DNA of 64,000 bases. Origin: Mycoplana dimorpha (GTDB lineage Bacteria > Pseudomonadota > Alphaproteobacteria > Rhizobiales > Rhizobiaceae). Each line of letters begins with the position of its first letter. Within the stretch, counting starts at the first letter, position 1. The notes below the pieces were generated by a model that did no database searches, had not been told where the DNA came from, and saw nothing but the letters and a program-made list of their open reading frames with translations. The translations under genes and the position numbers were made by a program. The stretch covers positions 248,001-312,000 of the forward strand of contig NZ_PZZZ01000001.1 in NCBI RefSeq assembly GCF_003046475.1, given 5' to 3'. Shown here piece after piece: positions 8,878 to 16,677 of this stretch.

Positions 8878-9531
8878 TTACTCCAGCGCTTCCAGCGTCG
8901 GCAGGATTAGCGACGGGCCGAGATCGGCATATTCGTCGGGCATGTTGGTGCGGTTGATCCAGACGGTCCGGAAGCCGAACTTCGTCGCGCCGGCGACGTC
9001 CCAGCGGTTGGAGGACTGGAACGACACCGCGCTCGGATAGAGGCGATAGCTGGTCGTCACCGTGTCGTAGACGGCCGGCGCCGTCTTGTAGGTCTTCAGT
9101 GCGTCGACGGAGAAGATGTCGTCGATGACGGTGTCGAGCGCCGCATTGTCGACGGCCGACTTCAGCATCGCCGGCGAGCCGTTGGAGAGGATCGCGATGC
9201 GCGCGCCCCGGGCCTTCAGGCCGCGCAGCACGGCCGGCACCTCCGGGTAGCAGTCGAGCTTCCAGTAGGCCTCGAGCAGCTTCGGCCTGAGCGCCGGATC
9301 GACGCCGGGAATGCGCTGGAAGGTGAAGTCGAGCGCCTCCTCGGTCAGTTGCCAGAAGTCCCGGTAGGCGCCCATCAGTGCCCGGGTCCACGAATATTCG
9401 AGCTGCTTGGCCCGCCACAGCTCGGAAAAGCGCTGGTATTCCGGCCCGACGTCGCCGGCATGGCGGCGCACCGCCGCATGCACGTCGAACAGGGTGCCAT
9501 AGGCATCGAAGACATAGGCGGCATGGGACAC
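8878..9531 (-). CDS. Haloacid dehalogenase, type II (L-2-haloacid dehalogenase-like)
   Basis: HAD-superfamily hydrolase of about 217 residues. It has the nucleophile motif V-F-D-A-Y-G-T-L-F-D (Asp9), motif II L-S-N-G-S, the cap-domain W-x-K-Q-L-E-Y-S-W, and the type II signature S-S-N-R-W-D-V-A-G-A. These residues match L-2-haloalkanoate dehalogenases, which form an aspartyl ester and invert configuration. I prefer the GTG at 9531 (GGGAG upstream); a TTG at 9549 would add six residues but lacks a ribosome-binding site. It sits 18 nt upstream of tam on the same strand. Confidence 0.85.
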   Translation of the reverse strand: MSHAAYVFDAYGTLFDVHAAVRRHAGDVGPEYQRFSELWRAKQLEYSWTRALMGAYRDFWQLTEEALDFTFQRIPGVDPALRPKLLEAYWKLDCYPEVPAVLRGLKARGARIAILSNGSPAMLKSAVDNAALDTVIDDIFSVDALKTYKTAPAVYDTVTTSYRLYPSAVSFQSSNRWDVAGATKFGFRTVWINRTNMPDEYADLGPSLILPTLEALE

Positions 9532-9751
9532 GGCGGCTTCAACTCCCAAAAAAGCGCTTTCGCATCAGAATATTAGCGCCCGATCGTGTCAATTTTCGGT
9601 GCGCTGCACAATATCGAGAGAGTATGACGGACCCGAGGGTCGCGCCACTGCGGCCTTTCACCACTCCGGCCTTGCGACAACCGTGGCGGCGTCGCGGAAG
9701 CGCTTTTCTCCCGATGGGTGGAGGGCGAGCGGTCCGCGCCCGCCGTCCCGC

Positions 9752-10792
9752 TCAGAACCGCGTGATGACGCTGATGCCGAGGTCGGTGGCGGTGTCCATT
9801 GTCATCAGCGCCGGCACGGCCTCCTCCAGGCCGATCTCGCGGCCGATCAGCCTGTCCGGCTGCAGCTTTCCGGCCGCCATCATCGACAGCATCGCGTCGT
9901 AGCGCCAGGCCTGCATGCCGTGGCTGCCGTAGATCTCCAGTTCGTGGCCGATCACCTGTGCCATCGGGATCTGCGGCGTCGCGTGCTCGCCGAGCATCAG
10001 CCCGACCTGCACGTGGCGGCCGCGCCGGCGCAGGTTCTTAATCGAGTTGAAGCAGGTGGCAGGCGAGCCGAGCGCGTCGATCGAGGCATGCGCCCCGCCG
10101 CCGGTGATCTCGCGAACCGCTTCCGCCACGTCCGCCACCTCGCGGGCATTGATCGCCGCCACCGCCCCCATCTTCCGCGCGAAGGCGAGCTTCTCGTCGG
10201 AAATGTCGATAGCGATCGGGTTGGCGCTGAGCGCCGCCGCGATCATGATCGCGGACAGACCGACGCCACCGCATCCATGCACCGCCACCCATTCGCCGCC
10301 CTTGACCTTGGCCTGGTCGCAGACGGCGCGGAACGAGGTGGCGAACCGGCAGCCGAGGCTCGCGGCGGTCACGAAGCTGACGCTGTCCGGCAGGTGCACG
10401 AGGTTCTGGTCGGCATGGTCGAGGGCGACATATTCGGCGAACGAGCCCCAGTGGGTGAAGCCCGGCTGGAACTGCTCCTCGCAAACCTGCTGGTTGCCCG
10501 AGCGGCATTCGTGGCAATGGCCGCAACCGGAGACGAAGGGCACCGTCACCCGGTCGCCGACCTTGAAGCGCGTCACCGCTTTTCCGGCGGCAAGCACCGT
10601 GCCGGCGAGTTCGTGGCCGGGCACGTGCGGCAGGCGGATGTCGGGGTCGTGGCCCATCCAGCCGTGCCAGTCGCTGCGGCAAAGCCCGGTCGCCTCCACC
10701 TTGACCACGACGCCGCCGGCGGTCGGGGTCGGGTCGGGCAGGGTGCGGACTTCCGGCGCAGCACCGAAGGCTTCGTAGTACATCGCTCTCAT
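9752..10792 (-). CDS. Zinc-dependent alcohol dehydrogenase family protein
   Basis: The 346-residue medium-chain dehydrogenase/reductase has catalytic zinc ligands C38 and H60-E61 (G-H-E motif) and the structural zinc tetrad C90, C93, C96 and C104. The Rossmann nucleotide motif G-C-G-G-V-G-L-S-A is near residue 165. It oxidises an alcohol or reduces an aldehyde with NAD(P)H; the substrate is unknown. The start M-R-A-M-Y-Y at 10792 follows GAGAGGGGCAATCAATCC; an upstream in-frame ATG at 10834 lacks similarity. It is divergent from the aminotransferase at 10989, and the shared region carries a direct repeat. Confidence 0.88.
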   Translation of the reverse strand: MRAMYYEAFGAAPEVRTLPDPTPTAGGVVVKVEATGLCRSDWHGWMGHDPDIRLPHVPGHELAGTVLAAGKAVTRFKVGDRVTVPFVSGCGHCHECRSGNQQVCEEQFQPGFTHWGSFAEYVALDHADQNLVHLPDSVSFVTAASLGCRFATSFRAVCDQAKVKGGEWVAVHGCGGVGLSAIMIAAALSANPIAIDISDEKLAFARKMGAVAAINAREVADVAEAVREITGGGAHASIDALGSPATCFNSIKNLRRRGRHVQVGLMLGEHATPQIPMAQVIGHELEIYGSHGMQAWRYDAMLSMMAAGKLQPDRLIGREIGLEEAVPALMTMDTATDLGISVITRF

Positions 10793-10988
10793 GGATTGAT
10801 TGCCCCTCTCATTCGCATTCGCAATGTATGCCACGCGGCCTTGCCTCGTTCCACCGGTGCATCCATGACAATGGCTGATGCATCCATTAAAGATCGTGAG
10901 TGGACAGCGCCCGCCGATTGGTTCAGGCCTTTGCCAGCTTGACCCGGATCGCCGGGCCGGCCTTTATCGGCCAGAAGGAGACCTGAAC

Positions 10989-11867
10989 ATGGCAGTCGAC
11001 ACCTCCCCGCGCACCCCCACCTGGACCTATGTCGAAGGCGAGTGGCTTCCCGGCAACCCGCCGCTGATCGGGCCGACCTCGCACGCGATGTGGCTGGCCT
11101 CCACCGTGTTCGACGGCGCCCGCTGGTTCGACGGCCTCGCCCCCGATCTCGACCTGCATTGCCAGCGCGTCAACCGCTCGGCTGTCAACCTGGGCATGAA
11201 GGCGACGATGAGCGCCGAGGAAATCCAGGCGCTTGCCCTGGAAGGGGTGAAGAAGTTCGACGGCAAGACCGCGATCTACATCAAGCCGATGTACTGGGCC
11301 GAGCACGGCTCGTTCAGCGTCGTCGCGGCCGATCCCGAGTCGACCCGCTTTGCGCTCTGCCTGTTCGAGGCGCCGCTTGGGGATGGCAAGACCGGCGAGG
11401 CGCTGACCGTGTCACCCTTCCGCCGCCCGACCAAGGAATGCATGCCGACGGACGCCAAGGCCGGCTGCCTCTATCCGAACAACGCCCGCATCCTCGTCGA
11501 GGCGAAGTCGCGCGGCTTCGGCAATGCGCTGGTGCGCGACATGCTCGGCAACGTCGCCGAGACCGGCACATCCAACGTCTTCATGGTCAAGGACGGCGTC
11601 GTCTTCACGCCCGCCGCCAACGGCACTTTCCTTTCCGGCATCACGCGCTCGCGCGTCATCGGCCTCTTGCGCCAGGCCGGCTTCGACGTCCGCGAAACGA
11701 CGCTGACGGTGGCCGATTTTGCCACCGCCGACGAGATCTTCACCTCCGGCAACTATTCCAAGGTCCTGCCCGTCCACCGCCTCGACGACCGTCAGCTGCA
11801 GACCGGTCCGGTGACGGCCAAGGCACGCGAGCTCTATTTCGACTGGGCACGCAGCAGCAATCGGTGA
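10989..11867 (+). CDS. ilvE: Branched-chain amino acid aminotransferase
   Basis: The 292-residue class IV PLP aminotransferase has W-T-Y-V-E-G-E-W-L-P-G-N at the N-terminus, typical of the rhizobial group. Catalytic lysine K157 is in D-A-K-A-G-C-L-Y-P-N-N-A-R, and the phosphate-cup motif E-T-G-T-S-N-V-F follows. It interconverts Leu, Ile and Val with their 2-keto acids using glutamate/2-oxoglutarate. AAGGAGACCTGAAC precedes the ATG at 10989; the longer frame from 10878 is not supported. The symbol follows the family; D-amino acid or aromatic aminotransferase paralogues cannot be fully excluded. Confidence 0.85.
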   Translation: MAVDTSPRTPTWTYVEGEWLPGNPPLIGPTSHAMWLASTVFDGARWFDGLAPDLDLHCQRVNRSAVNLGMKATMSAEEIQALALEGVKKFDGKTAIYIKPMYWAEHGSFSVVAADPESTRFALCLFEAPLGDGKTGEALTVSPFRRPTKECMPTDAKAGCLYPNNARILVEAKSRGFGNALVRDMLGNVAETGTSNVFMVKDGVVFTPAANGTFLSGITRSRVIGLLRQAGFDVRETTLTVADFATADEIFTSGNYSKVLPVHRLDDRQLQTGPVTAKARELYFDWARSSNR

Positions 11868-11948
11868 AGGCAGGGCCGCCACCGATGCCCGGAACGTCCG
11901 CTCGCCTGAGACGGTGAGCGGCCGCCGGCTTGTTTGGACTGGCCCCCG

Positions 11949-12584
11949 TTAGATGCGGCACTCCAGGATCGCGATCCACGGAAGCTCGGTGCCCGAGGTG
12001 TTGATCCGGTTCCTCAGATAGCCGGTGCCGGTCAGTCTCAGCCGCTTCATGTCCACATTGTCGTTGACGTTGCCGCCCATCACATGGGCGTGCGTGTCGG
12101 TCACGTCGACGACGATGTCACCATGGGACGGATAGAAGCTGTCCGCTTCGTAGGTGATCGCCGCCTGATCGTAGCCGTAACCTTTCGCATATGCCCGGCC
12201 CGCGCAGACGATGTCGCCGGCCTTCGGCTTGTAGTTTTCCGGTTTGCGGGCGATGTAGGCGAAATCCGAGGCGGCGCCGTTCGCCGCTTTCATGGCCCGG
12301 TCTATGTAGTAGCAATGCGCCTGCGTGTAGTGGAAACGGGTTCCGGCACCGGCGGTCTTGTTGATGAAGGATACGAAGGCGCTGGACCAGGCCGGCCGGA
12401 TCCCGGCCTGTACGGTCCTGCCGTCGAGGTGGTTTATGCCGATGCTTCTCCAATAGTCCCTGACGAAAAGATAGTAGTCCTTGCTGTGCTGCGGCGATCC
12501 CCAGGTCTCCCGGCCCTGTCCGTTGTCCCAGCGCGCGTATTCGTGCTTGCAAGCGTCAACCAGTTGTCTTGTGAAATCAGACAT
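11949..12584 (-). CDS. DUF2272 domain protein
   Basis: The 211-residue protein contains P-A-W-S-S-A-F-V-S-F-I-N-K-T-A-G-A-G with downstream F-H-Y-T-Q-A-H-C-Y-Y-I and D-T-H-A-H-V-M-G-G-N. I recognise this as DUF2272 (PF10030), a family with an NlpC/P60-CHAP-like layout. In that comparison a serine occupies the place where related cysteine peptidases have the nucleophilic Cys (W-C-x-A-F-V), while the downstream His-containing strand is kept. There is no signal peptide or membrane helix. GAGGAGGGCGAAAC precedes the ATG. The upstream 250 nt are AT-richer than the surroundings. The function is unproven; peptidoglycan-related hydrolysis is an inference. Confidence 0.75.
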   Translation of the reverse strand: MSDFTRQLVDACKHEYARWDNGQGRETWGSPQHSKDYYLFVRDYWRSIGINHLDGRTVQAGIRPAWSSAFVSFINKTAGAGTRFHYTQAHCYYIDRAMKAANGAASDFAYIARKPENYKPKAGDIVCAGRAYAKGYGYDQAAITYEADSFYPSHGDIVVDVTDTHAHVMGGNVNDNVDMKRLRLTGTGYLRNRINTSGTELPWIAILECRI

Positions 12585-12837
12585 GTTTCGCCCTCCTCGA
12601 GATTGCAGGAGGAGTGTCGCTTAACTAATCAATGGTTGCAATACGCATCGCCGGCAAGCCTTGGATGTATTTGGTGCGGCGCGGGGGTGCGCCATCGAGG
12701 CATCAGCGTCGCGCAGAAGGGAATTGCGGCCAAACAACAAAATTTGGCATGCAACCGGTTGTCTCCTGCGGGTCCGGCCCCTATGTTCCACTCAACGGAT
12801 TTCATTGAAAAATTCCGTATTCTAGAGGAGATACGCC

Positions 12838-13440
12838 ATGGCCTTCGAACTTCCGCCGCTGCCCTACGACTACGACGCGCTTGCGCCGTTCATGTCGCGC
12901 GAGACGCTGGAGTACCATCACGACAAGCACCACAAGGCCTATGTCGACAACGGCAACAAGCCGGCCGAGGAAGCCGGCCTGTCCAACCTGACGCTGGAAG
13001 AGATCGTCAAGAAGTCCTACGGCACCAATCAGGGCCTCTTCAACAATGCCGGCCAGCACTACAACCACGTCCATTTCTGGAAGTGGATGAAGAAGGGCGG
13101 CGGCGGCAAGAGCCTGCCGGGCGCGCTGCAGAAGGCGTTCGACAGCGATCTCGGCGGCTACGACAAGTTCCGCACCGACTTCATCGCCGCCGGCACCACC
13201 CAGTTCGGCTCCGGCTGGGCATGGCTGTCGGTCAAGGACGGCAAGCTCGCCATCTCCAAGACCCCGAACGGCGAGAACCCGCTCGTCCATGGCGCGTCGC
13301 CGATCCTCGGCGTCGACGTCTGGGAACACTCCTACTACATCGACTACCGCAACGCCCGCCCGAAGTACCTGGAAGCCTTCGTCGACAGCCTGATCAACTG
13401 GGATTACGTGCTGGAGATGTACGAGGCGGCGACCGCGTAA
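12838..13440 (+). CDS. sodB: Superoxide dismutase (Fe or Mn)
   Basis: The 200-residue protein aligns over full length with Fe/Mn superoxide dismutases. Metal ligands are H27 (E-Y-H), H77 (Y-N-H-V-H-F-W), D160 and H164 (D-V-W-E-H). It disproportionates superoxide to oxygen and hydrogen peroxide in the cytoplasm or periplasm; no signal peptide is visible. The residues seen do not let me decide between iron and manganese with certainty. AGAGGAGATACGCC lies before the ATG. The promoter region holds a CAACCGGTTG palindrome at 12752-12761, a possible operator. A strong hairpin follows the stop. Confidence 0.93.
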   Translation: MAFELPPLPYDYDALAPFMSRETLEYHHDKHHKAYVDNGNKPAEEAGLSNLTLEEIVKKSYGTNQGLFNNAGQHYNHVHFWKWMKKGGGGKSLPGALQKAFDSDLGGYDKFRTDFIAAGTTQFGSGWAWLSVKDGKLAISKTPNGENPLVHGASPILGVDVWEHSYYIDYRNARPKYLEAFVDSLINWDYVLEMYEAATA

Positions 13441-13467
13441 GGTCCGTCGGCTTTTCCGTATTCGATG

Positions 13468-13495
13468 AAGCCCCGGTCGCAAGGCCGGGGCTTTG
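13468..13495 (+). terminator. Intrinsic terminator after superoxide dismutase
   Basis: The stem AAGCCCCGG / CCGGGGCTT (13468-13476 and 13485-13493) has an 8-nt loop and is followed by TTGTCGTT. It lies 27 nt after the stop codon. Confidence 0.75.
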
Positions 13496-13660
13496 TCGTT
13501 CCGAGGACCATAGTCCAAGTGACGTGACCAGGGTCGCTTCGCCCTGGCGCCACCGTCAGCAAAAAATACGTTCATCTGACGCAAGATTGACTGCGATTGG
13601 AAAATCTGGACCGATATGGAAGTTGCATCAGGACCAGAGCGGAAACAGCGGAGGAGGGGC

Positions 13661-14380
13661 ATGGCGGACGATCCGATGACGCTGATCGGCCTGATTGGCG
13701 GGATGAGCTGGGAGTCCAGCGCGCTGTACTATCGGCTCCTGAACGCGGCCGCCCACAGCCGCCTCGGCGGACACCACAATGCCCGCTCAGTACTCTTCAC
13801 GCTCGACTTCGACGCGATCAACCGCCTGGCCGCCGAAGGGCGCTGGGACGAGGTTGCCGGTCTGATCACGGATGCCGGACACAGGCTGGAGGACGCGGGC
13901 GCGGCGTTCGTGATGATCACGGCCGTCAGCGGCCACGCCGTGGCCGACCAGGTGGAGGCGGCCCTGCGCGTGCCGCTCCTCCACATTGCCGACCCGTTTG
14001 CGAAGGCCGTGCGGGCGAGCGGCCGCACCAGGGTCGGCCTGCTCGGCACGCGCTACACCATGGAAATGGATTTCTTCTCCACCCGTCTGCGCGAGCGCCA
14101 TCAGCTCGGGGTCCTGATCCCCCCGCAGGAGCAGCGCCATGCGCTGCACCGGATCATTGTCGAGGAATTGACGCTCGGCCGGATAACGGAAGAGGCGCGG
14201 CACACCTTGCTGTCGATGGCAGCCGGCCTCGCCGCGCGGGGCGCCGAGGCAATCGCCGTCGCCTGCACCGAGCTTCCGCTGGTTGCGGCAATGGAAGCCT
14301 ATCCCGTGACTGCTTTCGATGTCGTGCAATTGCACGTCGAGGCGGCGCTGGATCGGGCCATTGCTGAAGCGTCAGCCTGA
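13661..14380 (+). CDS. Aspartate/glutamate racemase family protein (atypical active site)
   Basis: The 239-residue protein is collinear with the YgeA-type Asp/Glu racemase family: I-G-L-I-G-G-M-S-W-E-S at residues 9-19, L-L-G-T-R-Y-T-M-E near 130 and V-A-C-T-E-L-P-L-V near 204. The second catalytic cysteine (A-C-T-E) is present. The first half-site, normally C-T-N-T-M-H, reads T-A-V-S-G-H at residues 87-92, so the Thr/Cys acid-base position and the conserved Asn are lost. Activity may be altered or different. GGAGGAGGGGC precedes the ATG at 13661. The 3' end overlaps the convergent YafY-type regulator by 82 nt. Confidence 0.8.
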   Translation: MADDPMTLIGLIGGMSWESSALYYRLLNAAAHSRLGGHHNARSVLFTLDFDAINRLAAEGRWDEVAGLITDAGHRLEDAGAAFVMITAVSGHAVADQVEAALRVPLLHIADPFAKAVRASGRTRVGLLGTRYTMEMDFFSTRLRERHQLGVLIPPQEQRHALHRIIVEELTLGRITEEARHTLLSMAAGLAARGAEAIAVACTELPLVAAMEAYPVTAFDVVQLHVEAALDRAIAEASA

Positions 14381-15102
14381 AGCGGCCGAACTGGCTGCTC
14401 TTGCCGGACATCGGCTGGCAGATCGCTGCCCCAGCCCGCGATCCACAGCTGCCGCAGGCGGTCGCCTTCGCCGCGGAAGTGGCTCCCCGTAATATCGCAA
14501 TTCTCCACCCGGTCGGCGCGGAAGTTGCGGATCGCCTGCCGCAGCTCGCACCATGCGACAATATTGGCGTGCTCGGAGTAGTAGATCAGCGCCAGTGGTC
14601 TGATGATGCGCTCGGTTGCCCGCCCCAGGTCGTCGCGGTAGTCGATCAGCAGTTTCTCCTCCTCGCGGATGGCCCGGCGCACCATTGCCAGATCGATCGC
14701 CCCGGGTGCGGTTGGCGCCGTGCCCCAGGCGTGCAGGGCCCGCGCATTGAGCGTATGGCGCAGCGGTGGGGGGACGGCGCCCTCGATCTTGGCGCCGACG
14801 CTTTTCGCCGCCGCCTGGAGTTCGCGGTCGCCGGTTCGCTCCAGCAGCGCCAGCGCCAGCACGATTGCCTCCGTCTCCTCGATCGAGAACATCAGTGGCG
14901 GCAGGTCGAAGCCGGGCCGCAGGATATAGCCGATGCCGCGCTCGCCCTCGACCGGCACCCGCATCGCCTGCAGCGCGGCGATGTCGCGATAGATCGAGCG
15001 CACCGTCACCTCCAGCTGCTCGGCAATCCGGGCCGCGGTGACCGGGCGCTGGGCCAGCCGCAGGATCTGGATGATCTCGAACAGGCGCGCCGCTTTTCGC
15101 AT
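14299..15102 (-). CDS. YafY/WYL-domain transcriptional regulator
   Basis: The 267-residue protein has an N-terminal HTH_11/DeoR-like winged helix (residues 1-60: R-L-F-E-I-I-Q-I-L, V-T-V-R-S-I-Y-R-D-I-A-A-L) and a WYL-type ligand-sensing domain. The usual W-Y-L region reads A-W-C-E-L-R near residue 190. The C-terminal 30-odd residues (from about 235) do not look family-like and run antisense through the end of the racemase gene, so the stop codon has probably moved downstream. GAGGAGCCCTCC precedes the ATG. It is divergent from the LysE exporter, with a palindromic operator between them, and most likely controls that exporter and itself. Confidence 0.87.
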   Translation of the reverse strand: MRKAARLFEIIQILRLAQRPVTAARIAEQLEVTVRSIYRDIAALQAMRVPVEGERGIGYILRPGFDLPPLMFSIEETEAIVLALALLERTGDRELQAAAKSVGAKIEGAVPPPLRHTLNARALHAWGTAPTAPGAIDLAMVRRAIREEEKLLIDYRDDLGRATERIIRPLALIYYSEHANIVAWCELRQAIRNFRADRVENCDITGSHFRGEGDRLRQLWIAGWGSDLPADVRQEQPVRPLQADASAMARSSAASTCNCTTSKAVTG

Positions 15103-15115
15103 GGAGGGCTCCTCA

Positions 15116-15139
15116 CAACTGACACATCCCTGTCAGTTG
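15116..15139. promoter_or_regulatory. Palindromic operator between WYL regulator and lysE-type gene
   Basis: A perfect inverted repeat CAACTGACA - 6 nt - TGTCAGTTG occupies the divergent promoter region, 14 nt upstream of the regulator's start codon. A third exact copy of the half-site CAACTGACA lies at 15215-15223, where its last base is the first base of the LysE ATG. The position and symmetry suggest binding by the YafY/WYL regulator. Confidence 0.75.
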
Positions 15140-15222
15140 GGCTTCGCTATACCACGCTTCAAGCAATTGAAATAGCGGGGCTTGCAGCCACGAGGCTGGC
15201 CACATCGGATTGGACAACTGAC

Positions 15223-15858
15223 ATGACCTACACAGAACACCTCTGGCTTTTCTTTCTGCTGGTCGCGGGCATCATCGTCGTGCCGGGCATGGACATGATC
15301 TATGTGCTGGCAAGCTCGCTGTCCGGCGGCCGCCGCGCCGGACTGTCGGCCACGTTCGGCATCATGGCGGGCGGACTGTTCCACACGTTCTACGCCGCCG
15401 TCGGCGTCGGCTTGCTGCTGCACTATGTGCCGGCGCTGTTCGACGTGTTGCTTGTGGTCGGTGCTGCCTACATTGCCTGGATTGGCTGGACGCTCGCGCG
15501 CAGTTCGATTGCCATCGACAGCGTCGACGCGCTCGACCGCCGCGGGCTGTGCACCCGCTTTCACCAGGGGGCGCTGACGAGCCTGATGAACCCGAAGGCC
15601 TATCTCTTCATGCTGGCGGTCTTTCCGCAGTTCCTGCGGCCGGAATTCGGTCCGGTCTGGCGCCAGGCGGGCGTGATGGTCCTGATGATCTGGGCAGCGC
15701 AGCTTGCCATCTACGGCGGTCTCGCGGTCGCCGCGGGCAGGGGACGCGACATGCTCGTCGGGAGCCCGCAGGCAACCCGCCTCGTTGGCAGGGCTTCAGG
15801 GCTGCTGCTGATCGGGATCGCCGCCGCCACGCTCTGGCAGGGATGGGGCATGGGCTGA
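15223..15858 (+). CDS. LysE/RhtB family amino-acid exporter
   Basis: The 211-residue inner-membrane protein has about six hydrophobic helices and the LysE/RhtB hallmark V-V-P-G-M-D-M-I-Y-V-L near residues 19-29, followed by G-x-x-A-G-L-S-A-x-F-G-I and L-M-N-P-K-A-Y-L-F-M-L. Such proteins export amino acids or related small metabolites by proton antiport. I start at the ATG at 15223, the first codon consistent with the family; the ribosome-binding site is weak (GGACAACTGAC). Divergence from a WYL regulator with a shared operator suggests substrate-induced export. Confidence 0.87.
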   Translation: MTYTEHLWLFFLLVAGIIVVPGMDMIYVLASSLSGGRRAGLSATFGIMAGGLFHTFYAAVGVGLLLHYVPALFDVLLVVGAAYIAWIGWTLARSSIAIDSVDALDRRGLCTRFHQGALTSLMNPKAYLFMLAVFPQFLRPEFGPVWRQAGVMVLMIWAAQLAIYGGLAVAAGRGRDMLVGSPQATRLVGRASGLLLIGIAAATLWQGWGMG

Positions 15859-15993
15859 TCGAGGCGGCATTCTGTCGGGTAAGAGCCCTTCTCAAGAAGA
15901 ATTTACTTTTCCTGTCACTTGCCCGTGCAATCATGCCGCCGCTTTGAGCCGCCGGGCGGGACACCCGACCGGCATATATCGAGGGAGTTACCA

Positions 15994-16437
15994 ATGAATT
16001 TGAAGACAATCGCGGCGGCGGCCGCCCTTGCCGTTCTGGGCGCCAGCACCGTCGTCGCGGCCGACGAGCCGCAGGTCGTGCGCCAGCAGATGATGAAGAA
16101 GATTGGCGGCGCGATGGGGGCGCTGGCCGGCATCGCCAAGGGCGAGAAGCCCTATGACGCGGAGGTCGTCAAGGCCTCGCTGGCCACCATGACGGAGGTC
16201 ACCAAGACCTTCCCCGAGCAGTTCCCGGCCGGGACCGAGACCGGCGCGGAGACCGAGGCAAGCCCGAAGATCTGGCAGAACATGGACGACTTCAAGGCCA
16301 AGGCAGCCGCGCTCGGCAAGCAAGCCGAGACGGTACTCGCCCAGCTTCCGGCCGATCAGGCCGCGGTCGCCTCGGCCATCGGCCCGATCGGCAAGAGCTG
16401 CGCTTCCTGTCACGAGAGCTACCGCGTGAAAAAGTAG
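15994..16437 (+). CDS. Cytochrome c-prime-type protein (Cytochrome_C_2)
   Basis: The 147-residue periplasmic protein has a signal peptide ending V-V-A-A (residue 23) and a four-helix bundle. Its single haem motif C136-A-S-C-H140 lies at the extreme C-terminus, followed by E-S-Y-R, which is the cytochrome c' (PF01322) arrangement. Such proteins bind NO or transfer electrons; a family assignment of c' versus c556 cannot be decided here. GAGGGAGTTACCA precedes the ATG at 15994. A terminator-like hairpin follows, then a second cytochrome gene 240 nt downstream. Confidence 0.88.
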   Translation: MNLKTIAAAAALAVLGASTVVAADEPQVVRQQMMKKIGGAMGALAGIAKGEKPYDAEVVKASLATMTEVTKTFPEQFPAGTETGAETEASPKIWQNMDDFKAKAAALGKQAETVLAQLPADQAAVASAIGPIGKSCASCHESYRVKK

Positions 16438-16455
16438 CGGTCACCCCTGCGGATC

Positions 16456-16499
16456 GGCAAACTCTCCGGGGGATCGATGCCCGGGAGAGTTTGCCTTTT
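16456..16499 (+). terminator. Intrinsic terminator after cytochrome c-prime gene
   Basis: GGCAAACTCTCCGGG pairs with CCCGGGAGAGTTTGCC with one bulged base and an 8-9-nt loop, and a TTTTG tract follows. It starts about 19 nt after the stop codon. Confidence 0.75.
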
Positions 16500-16677
16500 G
16501 CCGCGGCCATGCCACGATGCATGCGCAAGGTCTGCCGGTCGCGCGATTGCGCATGAATGGCAGGCATGACCGCGCAACGACCGTCCCGGGATCGTTTCGG
16601 CTTCGGGATGTACCTCGGAGGTCTGCCACGGGGGACCTGCCGGGCGATCGAGGGAGCTTCATGCCGGGGGCAGCGCA

